From Alphaproteobacteria bacterium (GTDB lineage Bacteria; Pseudomonadota; Alphaproteobacteria; Rhodospirillales; Magnetospirillaceae): a stretch of DNA of 8,158 nt. The position numbers were made by a program, and so were the translations under genes. Below are positions 1 through 4,849 of this stretch, piece after piece. The stretch spans positions 1 to 8,158 of the forward strand of contig JADFZP010000127.1 of assembly GCA_015232485.1 (NCBI GenBank), in the 5' to 3' direction. The notes below the pieces were generated by a model, which saw nothing but the letters and a program-made list of their open reading frames with translations, had not been told where the DNA came from and did not search any database. Numbering within the stretch: position 1 is the first letter of the stretch; each line of letters starts with the position of its first letter.

Positions 1-1
1 C

Positions 2-49
2 TACAAGGCCAAACACGCCGGCCGCGACCGGGTGTGCGTGGCGGATTGA
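2..49 (+). CDS. C-terminal end of a GGDEF-domain protein (partial, 5' end outside window)
   Basis: Reading from base 2, the frame gives YKAKHAGRDRVCVAD followed by TGA. This matches the typical end of GGDEF diguanylate cyclase domains, where the last helix and strand read ALYxAKxxGRNRV. GGDEF enzymes make cyclic di-GMP from two GTP. Only fifteen residues are visible, so the catalytic GGDEF loop cannot be checked, and the protein could equally be an inactive GGDEF or a GGDEF-EAL hybrid that ends this way. It is unrelated in content to the genes that follow. It marks the left edge of the accessory pair at 137-1845. Confidence 0.72.
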   Translation, partial: YKAKHAGRDRVCVAD

Positions 50-70
50 GGGTGGCGGACGGCGAAGTGC

Positions 71-98
71 GCTTGCCGGTACTCGTGCTTGGCGGTAC
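71..98 (+). repeat. Near-perfect 12-bp direct repeat upstream of the two-gene cassette
   Basis: gcttgccggtac (71-82) recurs as gcttggcggtac (87-98) with one mismatch and a 16-bp period. It lies between the GGDEF stop and the first gene of the cassette. It could be a tandem operator or a chance similarity. No convincing -35/-10 pair is visible around it. Confidence 0.35.
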
Positions 99-136
99 CG
101 TCGATTAGCGATTGTCCCATATCCGTTTTGGCGCCA

Positions 137-559
137 ATGAAAAAAAGAACGGCATTCAATCAGAAGCGACGCTTCGTTAAACATCCGCCGTCGGCCTCCG
201 AGTTGGACTCGATGGCGATTGCGGTCAGCTACGGCGGGAATCCAGAACATAAGCGCAATCCAGGCAATTTTAAACTGACCCCACCATCGCAACCCCGAGC
301 CGACAAGACATTGTGCGACGACGCTGGTATCTTCTGCAAAATGGAAGCCACGGATCTCCTACGTTCCGGGGTAAGGCGCGGCCTGATTAGCGACCAACGA
401 GTCGACCAATTTCCCCAAAACATATGGTCGGTGACCAAAACGGGGGTTCCGCTTGAGGCGCAATTGGAAAACGCCGATTTGGGGATCTATCATGGCTATC
501 CCATGCCCACCGCCGACCCCTTCCGCGGCGATGTCCTGAAACGCTGGAAAAGTCTATGA
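137..559 (+). CDS. Uncharacterised 140-aa protein, first gene of a two-gene cassette
   Basis: I do not recognise a named domain. The protein has a very basic N-terminus (KKRTAFNQKRR, residues 2-12). It also has conserved-looking blocks: YGGNPEHKRNPGNFKLTPP at 32-50, a Cys-Asp-Asp-Ala-Gly-Ile stretch at 60-65, QFPQNIWSVT at 91-100, and an end rich in Tyr, Pro and Asp (IYHGYPMPTADPFR, 117-130). Proline-rich loops and tryptophans suggest a small globular soluble protein. There is no signal peptide or membrane segment. I chose ATG 137 over an in-frame TTG at 89 because the TTG has no ribosome-binding site. ATG 137 also lacks a clear one, so the start is not certain. The stop overlaps the next start in ATGA, which implies translational coupling. 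The base composition looks more AT-rich, by eye, than in the surrounding genes, consistent with acquisition by transfer. Function is unknown. Confidence 0.75.
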   Translation: MKKRTAFNQKRRFVKHPPSASELDSMAIAVSYGGNPEHKRNPGNFKLTPPSQPRADKTLCDDAGIFCKMEATDLLRSGVRRGLISDQRVDQFPQNIWSVTKTGVPLEAQLENADLGIYHGYPMPTADPFRGDVLKRWKSL

Positions 560-1845
560 ACGACGAGTTCAGCATCGAATTCGAACCGATCGCGCGAGAC
601 CACGGCTCGGAACTCGAACGTGCGACGCTTGCCGAGATCGGCATCTCGATTGGTGCGCGGTCCATCACGCGCCTGGAGGACGCCCTCACCCACACCGTCA
701 GGGACAGGGCGCGTCTTTCCATCGTGAAGCTTGCCGCGTGGTTCGCCGAGAACTGGTGGAGGCTTCGCTGGGAACCCGAAGCGGATCGCCCCGGCACCTC
801 ATGGCTCCAAAGCCACACTCTGGCGGCGGCCGGCGGCGGTTACCTCTGGCCGAATGTCACATTCGCGAGCGATGGGAATTTCGTGCGGGTGCGGGCGCTG
901 CCCACCCCGGAATGCGCCAACCAGCACATCCGATACCTGTCCCTCCTGGACGAGATGATCCCAGCCGAATCCTTCGAATCGGCTGTCGATACATTCGTCG
1001 AGGGTGCTCTGGCACGGATTGCGGACTCGGGGGTCGATGCCGGCGCGCTGGGCACCCTCTGGAGCGAGCTACGTACCGAGCGGGGCGACCCCGAAGCGGG
1101 AGACTTGCGCCGGATCGAGGCGCTGCTCGGATTCGATCCCGACGAAGCGCCAGAAGGACTGCTGGCTTTCCTGCGCCAAACGGAAGTGGCGTTCGGCGCC
1201 GCCTCGACCGCCGAGGTGGCCGCCTTCTCCAGACATGAACGAGTTCTGAAGGACATCGAGGCGCTCGAGGCCTGCCGCGCCGGCGAGGGATCGAGCGTCG
1301 TCACCATGCCGCCGCTCCCACTCGACGGGCGGCCGGAAGAAGCACCCGCGCTCCCGTGGGAGCGAGGCGAACGCCTCGCCCGCGCGGTGCGCAGGGCGTG
1401 GTCACTGGGCGACGCTCCACTCAGCAATGCGAGGCTGTTCGATCTTCTCGGCTCAAAGGACATTCTGAAGTGGCGCGAAGCGCCCTTTGGCGCCGGATTC
1501 CGCATTGCCGAGCGGCCCGGCTCGTTCGCCGTAAACTGCCACGCCCGCTACGAGAGTGGGCGCCGCTTCGAACTGGCCCGCCTGATCGGCGACCAGATTA
1601 CCGCCAGTCCTGACGATCATCTGCTTCCGGCGACCGGCGCGAAGACGGCGCGTCAGAAATTCCAGCGGTCGTTCGCGACCGAGTTCCTCTGTCCATACGA
1701 TCAACTCCAGGGCGAGATCGGAGACCGTGGCCCGAGTGACGACGACATCGAGCGTCTGGCGGAACGTTACGAGGTCTCGTCGCTGCTGGTACGGACATCG
1801 TTCGTCAACAAGGGCGATCTGCCGCGCGACGCCCTGGTCGCCTGA
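556..1845 (+). CDS. ImmA/IrrE-like (M78) domain protein with a degraded metal site, second gene of cassette
   Basis: The protein has 429 residues. Residues 334-415 follow the layout of the ImmA/IrrE peptidase domain. A helix reads GRRFELARLIGDQ, where active members have (R)RFTLAHELGH. Next come RSFATEFLCP (371-380), the counterpart of the usual ANxFAAxLLMP, and DDIERLAERYEVSSLLVR, the typical C-terminal helix. The positions of HExxH are R342-L343-I344-G345-D346, so both zinc-binding histidines and the catalytic glutamate are gone. The glutamate normally before ANxFA appears to be Q367. I therefore infer a non-proteolytic scaffold or sensor. Residues 1-330 are not recognised; they contain WFAENWWRLRWEP near 63-75. 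The gene starts within the ATGA shared with the upstream 140-aa gene, so the two products are probably made together. It ends 9 bp from the convergent TerC-family gene. Active relatives cleave repressors (ImmA) or DdrO (IrrE). Confidence 0.72.
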   Translation: MNDEFSIEFEPIARDHGSELERATLAEIGISIGARSITRLEDALTHTVRDRARLSIVKLAAWFAENWWRLRWEPEADRPGTSWLQSHTLAAAGGGYLWPNVTFASDGNFVRVRALPTPECANQHIRYLSLLDEMIPAESFESAVDTFVEGALARIADSGVDAGALGTLWSELRTERGDPEAGDLRRIEALLGFDPDEAPEGLLAFLRQTEVAFGAASTAEVAAFSRHERVLKDIEALEACRAGEGSSVVTMPPLPLDGRPEEAPALPWERGERLARAVRRAWSLGDAPLSNARLFDLLGSKDILKWREAPFGAGFRIAERPGSFAVNCHARYESGRRFELARLIGDQITASPDDHLLPATGAKTARQKFQRSFATEFLCPYDQLQGEIGDRGPSDDDIERLAERYEVSSLLVRTSFVNKGDLPRDALVA

Positions 1846-1854
1846 CCCATCTCG

Positions 1855-2481
1855 TCACACCGGCATGGCGTTGGCGACCTGCTGGGCGCCGTCCCAGATC
1901 ATCTTGATCGCGATATAAAGGATCACCGCCAAGCCGAGATAGCCGATCCAGCGGTGATTGGTCAGCAGACGCGCGACGAAGGTCGCCGCCAGTCCCATCA
2001 GGGCGACCGACAGGGCCAGGCCGACCACCAGCACCCAGGTGTGCTCGCGCGCCGCGCCGGCCACCGCCAGCACGTTGTCGAGCGACATCGAGACGTCGGC
2101 GATCACGATCTGGGTCACCGCGTCGCGGAACGACTTGGCGGGGCGCACGGGCGTGTCGGCGCCCTCCAGGACGGCTTCGCCCTCGGCCTCCTCGCGGGCC
2201 TCGCGCAGTTCGCGCCACAGCTTCCAGGACACCCACAGCAGCAGGATGCCGCCGGCCAGCATCAAGCCAATGATTTGCAAAAGCTGGCTGGTCGCCAGGG
2301 CGAAGACGACGCGCAGCACGGTCGCCGCGACGATGCCGATCATGATCGCCTTGCGGCGCTGCTCGGCCGCCAAGCCCGCCGCCGCCATGCCGACCACGAT
2401 GGCGTTGTCGCCGGCCAGCGCCACGTCGGTGACGATCACCGTGGCGAGCGCCCACAACTCGGGAACGGAAACGAAGTCCAT
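1855..2481 (-). CDS. TerC-family integral membrane protein (YjbE-like), putative metal-ion exporter
   Basis: A 208-aa hydrophobic protein with the two signature repeats of TerC proteins: TDVALAGDNAIVVG (18-31) and IADVSMSLDNVLAVAG (127-142). Both carry the acidic-Asp-Asn motif inside a membrane helix. A charged cytoplasmic loop (about 87-120, rich in Glu and Arg) separates two three-to-four-helix halves, as expected for the short YjbE type. Family members such as Alx and the Bacillus MeeF/MeeY proteins export manganese or supply it to secreted enzymes, and others affect tellurite resistance. The substrate here is not determined. The start is 1 bp after the stop of the YkgJ-type gene (TGA-g-ATG on the minus strand), which indicates coupling. 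The gene is the last of the minus-strand nif block. No riboswitch of the yybP-ykoY type is visible in front of it, in line with its being read from an upstream promoter. Confidence 0.9.
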   Translation of the reverse strand: MDFVSVPELWALATVIVTDVALAGDNAIVVGMAAAGLAAEQRRKAIMIGIVAATVLRVVFALATSQLLQIIGLMLAGGILLLWVSWKLWRELREAREEAEGEAVLEGADTPVRPAKSFRDAVTQIVIADVSMSLDNVLAVAGAAREHTWVLVVGLALSVALMGLAATFVARLLTNHRWIGYLGLAVILYIAIKMIWDGAQQVANAMPV

Positions 2482-2482
2482 C

Positions 2483-3121
2483 TCAGCGGCCCTGCAAAAT
2501 GTTCAGCCAGCGGGTGCCCGAAGGCAGCAGCGCCGACTCGAAAAGGCGTTCGCCGGCCAGCCAGCGTTCGGCGGCGCGCGGCTCGGACAGGGCGATGGCG
2601 ATGGCCGGGCGCAGGTCGAGACGGTCCGCCTCGTGCCCCAGCTCGGCGATGCCGAACAGCAGCCCCCCCTGGATGTGGCGATGCACCGACCACCGCGCGG
2701 GCCAGATCGGCACGTCGGTACCGCGTTCGCACGCCGCGACGTCCATCGAGTTGTTGGCGCGGCAGAAGAACGGGCGGCTGTCGTAAACCGCGCACAAGCC
2801 ATCGCGGTCGAGCAGCGGGCAACGCGGCTCGGCCTCGACCAGATCGGCCAGCCCCTTCGGCCGCTTCAACAGCGCGGCCGCAACCGCCAGCACCTCGGGC
2901 GCCGTCACCTCGATGGGGGCGCGGCAGCAGTGATTGCAGCCCGAACGGCAGTCGAGCGGCCGTTCGGGCGGGGCCTGATGCTCCAGGATACCCTCGGCGA
3001 CCGCCACCAATTCGGTCAGCAGGGCGGGAATGGCGTCGGGCTCGGCACCCGGCCCCAGGGCCTCGACGGTGGCGGCGGCCACGGTCTCGACGATCTCTTT
3101 TTCAAGCGCGTTCGCAAACAT
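2483..3121 (-). CDS. YkgJ-family cysteine-cluster protein (putative Zn or Fe-S binding)
   Basis: The 212-aa protein shows the complete cysteine pattern of the YkgJ/CxxCxxCC family. CRSGCNHCC lies at 58-66 (C58, C62, C65, C66). RCPLLDRDGLCAVYDSRPFFCR follows at 100-121 (C101, C110, C120). An extra cysteine, C131, lies beyond. These clusters are thought to bind zinc or an Fe-S centre, but the biochemical role of the family is poorly known. The N-terminal 50 residues form an alanine-rich helical region, and residues 140-212 contain no further cysteine. The start at 3121 has only a weak ribosome-binding site. It lies 31 bp after the stop of the SIR2-like gene and 1 bp before the TerC-family gene. 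Its place at the end of a nif block fits a role in metal or Fe-S handling during nitrogenase maturation, but this is inference from position only. Confidence 0.88.
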   Translation of the reverse strand: MFANALEKEIVETVAAATVEALGPGAEPDAIPALLTELVAVAEGILEHQAPPERPLDCRSGCNHCCRAPIEVTAPEVLAVAAALLKRPKGLADLVEAEPRCPLLDRDGLCAVYDSRPFFCRANNSMDVAACERGTDVPIWPARWSVHRHIQGGLLFGIAELGHEADRLDLRPAIAIALSEPRAAERWLAGERLFESALLPSGTRWLNILQGR

Positions 3122-3152
3122 CCGACACCCATCACAGAAGGCCGGTCGGCTG

Positions 3153-3998
3153 TCAAGCGGCGCAGGGCGCGTTCGCGCAAGCGGCGCCCGTCAGGCGCGC
3201 CACCGTCACGTCGAGGGGAAGGTCGATCCGGCGGATGTCCTGGCGGGCGAGGAAGCGGGCCTCGTTGCGGGTCAGGTCGCCCTCGATCACCGCGAAATGC
3301 GGGCCGGCCGAGCGCTTCATGATCTGGGCGGCGAACATCCGCTCCATCTGGTCGCGGAAGCGGCAGCCCAGGAAGACGAAGCCGCGGGTGGCGCGCAAGG
3401 CCCGCACCACGGGCGGGATCGGCGTCTGGATGTCGATCTCGGTCAGCACCTCGACATAGTCGGAATCCGACAACAGGAAGCTGCCGGCCGGCTCGACTCC
3501 GCCATGCGGCTTGTAGATCAGGCTGCCCCAGCCCTCGGCCGTTTCATCGGCGACCTGTTCGCCGGCCGGTGACAGGGTGCGGTACCACACGTCCTTCCAT
3601 TCGCCGTTGCGGGTCACCGCCTGGACCAGGCCCCAGTCGTCGCGGCCGGCCATGGCGCGGGCCATCGTCGAATCGTACCAGCCCTCGATCACCAGCGGCG
3701 GCGCGATGGCGGCCAGCCAGCGATGCAGGGCGTTGGGCTCGGGCCTGGGGGCGAAGATCGAGCCGATCAGGCGGACCAGCGTCATGCGGTGCTGATGGCT
3801 TTCGATGTACTGCGCCGAGGACCAAACATTGCCGCGGATGCGGCCGGGCACCGGGGCGAGCGCCACCAGCCGGTCGGCCAGGGCGCGGGTCGAGGTGGGA
3901 ATCGGCGGCGGACCGTCCAGGGTCAGGACCTCGGGCCCCAGCCAGGGAACCAGCCAGCCGTCGCGGATGCCCGCCGCGATGTCGTCGAGCACCGTCAT
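3153..3998 (-). CDS. Divergent SIR2-like domain protein coupled to nifT
   Basis: The protein has 281 aa. The order of motifs follows SIR2_2-type NAD-binding proteins: WLVPWLGPEVL (15-25) at the place of LVxFLGAGVS, PLVIEGWYDSTMARAM (101-116) at the place of xxIVTTNYDxLLExAL, YKPHGGVEPAGSFLLSDSDY (162-181) at the place of IKLHGSxxxPxxxVLTxxDY, and FVFLGCRFRDQMERMF (207-222) at the place of LLFLGYSLxDPxLRxL. The histidine (H165) is kept. The GAG loop reads GPE, and the Asn of TTNYD is Trp (W107), so normal deacetylase or NADase chemistry is doubtful. I chose the start at 3998 because its ATG overlaps the nifT stop (ATGA) and a weak GGAAG lies 8 bases upstream. A longer in-frame extension up to 4328 only mirrors the nifT and nifZ coding frames. 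Sirtuin-like proteins of this class occur in defence and signalling systems. A role in nitrogen fixation is inference. Confidence 0.72.
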   Translation of the reverse strand: MTVLDDIAAGIRDGWLVPWLGPEVLTLDGPPPIPTSTRALADRLVALAPVPGRIRGNVWSSAQYIESHQHRMTLVRLIGSIFAPRPEPNALHRWLAAIAPPLVIEGWYDSTMARAMAGRDDWGLVQAVTRNGEWKDVWYRTLSPAGEQVADETAEGWGSLIYKPHGGVEPAGSFLLSDSDYVEVLTEIDIQTPIPPVVRALRATRGFVFLGCRFRDQMERMFAAQIMKRSAGPHFAVIEGDLTRNEARFLARQDIRRIDLPLDVTVARLTGAACANAPCAA

Positions 3999-4201
3999 TC
4001 CGGCCGCTTCCGGGCTTCGACGGTGAGGGGCAGGCGGGTGTCGGCCGCCATTTCGGGCATCTCGAACACCCAGCCATTGGCGAGGCGGACCCAACCGCCC
4101 CACAGGCCGGGCTTTTCCATCTCGACCACCGCTTCTTCCAAGTCCTTCTTGGCGATGTAGGCCGAATAGGTCTCGCCGATCTTGCGGATCATGACTTTCA
4201 T
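3995..4201 (-). CDS. nifT: Nitrogen fixation protein NifT/FixU
   Basis: This small 68-aa protein has the family hallmarks: MKVMIRKIGE at the start, the YIAKKDLEEAVVEME core, GLWGGWVRLANGWVFEMPEM (32-51), and a final DTRLPLTVEARKRP. NifT is widely conserved in nif clusters beside nifZ or nifHDK. Its biochemical role is not established, and mutants generally show little effect on diazotrophic growth. A strong ribosome-binding site (GGAGG, read on the minus strand at 4213-4209) lies 7 bases before the start. The start codon overlaps the nifZ stop in ATGA, and the stop overlaps the SIR2-like start in a second ATGA. The gene is thus translationally tied on both sides. Confidence 0.95.
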   Translation of the reverse strand: MKVMIRKIGETYSAYIAKKDLEEAVVEMEKPGLWGGWVRLANGWVFEMPEMAADTRLPLTVEARKRPE

Positions 4202-4470
4202 TCGGCGTCCTCCACCAGTTCGAGTTCCTTGCCGCGCATGCCGACGACATTGCCGCGTTCGACGAAGTCGACGCCGTAGATGTAGAACTGCTGAAGGAAG
4301 GTGCCGATGCTGTTGACGTAGCCGACATCGCCCTTTTTCACCAATTCCGCGCCGATCTCGGCGCCCATGAAGGTGCCGTCATTGCGGACGTTCTTGCGCG
4401 ACCGCACCTTTTGGCCGTAGCCGAACGCCGGTTGGTCTTCGAGTTCGTTGATTTCCTCACGCCGCATCAT
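4198..4470 (-). CDS. nifZ: Nitrogen fixation protein NifZ
   Basis: The 90-aa protein matches the NifZ domain: FGYGQKVRSRKNVRNDGTF (16-34), LVKKGDVGYVNSIGTFLQQFYIYGVDF, then a VGMRGKELELV end. NifZ acts in assembly of the MoFe protein, where it helps form the second P-cluster pair with NifH. The length is at the short end of the family, and no N-terminal extension is present. The start is ATG 4470. A clear AGGGAGG lies at 4483-4477, 6 bases before it, while the second Met (4467) would also be within reach. A 111-bp gap with a GC-rich hairpin separates it from the ferredoxin gene, and it overlaps nifT by 4 bp. No sigma-54 promoter is visible in the gap, so transcription probably reads through from nifB. 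Confidence 0.95.
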   Translation of the reverse strand: MMRREEINELEDQPAFGYGQKVRSRKNVRNDGTFMGAEIGAELVKKGDVGYVNSIGTFLQQFYIYGVDFVERGNVVGMRGKELELVEDAE

Positions 4471-4476
4471 TCTTCG

Positions 4477-4483
4477 CCTCCCT
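4477..4483 (-). promoter_or_regulatory. Ribosome-binding site of nifZ
   Basis: Read on the minus strand this is AGGGAGG, 6 bases before ATG 4470. It fixes the first of two adjacent Met codons as the likely start and gives nifZ strong independent initiation after the hairpin. Confidence 0.8.
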
Positions 4484-4551
4484 GTGGGTGGACGGATTCG
4501 CGAATAGCGTTGGAAAGGAGAGCGGCCGCCAAACGGCGCGCCGGAGAAAGG

Positions 4552-4574
4552 GGGCCCGGCTGGACGCCGGGCCC
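4552..4574 (-). terminator. GC-rich hairpin between the ferredoxin gene and nifZ (attenuator or mRNA stabiliser)
   Basis: gggcccggc (4552-4560) and gccgggccc (4566-4574) form a perfect 9-bp stem with a 5-base loop. The hairpin starts 7 bases after the ferredoxin stop. On the minus strand it is followed by CCTTTCTCC, a pyrimidine stretch without a true run of U. It may therefore be a partial rho-independent terminator, or an RNA stem that protects the upstream nifB-ferredoxin message from 3' decay. Either would give nifB and the ferredoxin more transcript than nifZ and the genes behind it. Confidence 0.6.
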
Positions 4575-4581
4575 GCGCCGG

Positions 4582-4776
4582 TCAGACCGGAATGCAGGTA
4601 TCGTCGACGGGGCACACCGCGGCGCATTGCGCGCTGTCGAAGGCGCCTTCGCACTCGGTGCACTTCGCGGCGTCGATGATGAACAGGCCACCCTTTTCAC
4701 TGATGGCTTGGTTCGGGCACTCGAACTCGCAGGCGCCACAACCGGTGCAGTTTGCTTCGACGATCTTGTAGGCCAT
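4582..4776 (-). CDS. fdxN: 2[4Fe-4S] ferredoxin of the FdxN type, downstream of nifB
   Basis: The 64-aa protein holds two cysteine motifs. CTGCGACEFECP (C10, C13, C16, C20) gives one 4Fe-4S cluster. C39-x2-C42-x8-C51-x3-C55-P gives the second, with a longer middle spacer as in Alvin-type and Nif-associated ferredoxins. A ninth cysteine (C61) is near the C-terminus. FdxN-type ferredoxins in nifB operons donate electrons to nitrogenase or, in Azotobacter vinelandii, support NifB-co formation. The position directly after nifB makes the NifB link the favoured role here. The ribosome-binding site AGGAGG (4792-4787) is strong, 10 bases before ATG 4776. The gene lies 73 bp after the nifB stop. The fdxN symbol rests on context and motif, and other nif ferredoxin names are possible. 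Confidence 0.93.
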   Translation of the reverse strand: MAYKIVEANCTGCGACEFECPNQAISEKGGLFIIDAAKCTECEGAFDSAQCAAVCPVDDTCIPV

Positions 4777-4788
4777 GACTCAATAACC

Positions 4789-4834
4789 TCCTCGAGGAAT
4801 TCCGATCGGGAACGCGGACGGTGCGTCATCGCAC
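4789..4834 (-). repeat. Palindromic elements in the nifB–ferredoxin gap
   Basis: The 73-bp gap holds a perfect 10-bp palindrome tcctcgagga (4789-4798) that overlaps the ferredoxin ribosome-binding site. It also holds an 8-bp palindrome ccgatcgg (4802-4809) and a small hairpin gtgcg-tcat-cgcac (4821-4834). They may shape RNA processing or access to the ribosome-binding site. No sigma-54 promoter was found in the gap. Confidence 0.4.
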
Positions 4835-4849
4835 ATATACCCCATCCGG

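Noticed and set aside
1836..1879. Inverted repeat ggtcgcc/ggcgacc spanning the convergent stops, as a bidirectional terminator
   Set aside because: The stem is 7 bp with a 30-base loop and no U run on either side, and both arms are coding. Chance is likely in sequence this GC-rich.
1954..3459. Two long + strand open frames (501 and 454 codons) across the TerC, YkgJ and SIR2-like genes
   Set aside because: They have low-complexity Arg/Ala/Pro/Gly composition, no motifs, and cross three well-supported minus-strand genes.
3999..4328. N-terminal extension of the SIR2-like protein up to 4328
   Set aside because: The extra residues lie fully inside nifT and nifZ read in another frame, start with Ser/Thr-rich sequence without homology, and ignore the neat ATGA junction at 3998.
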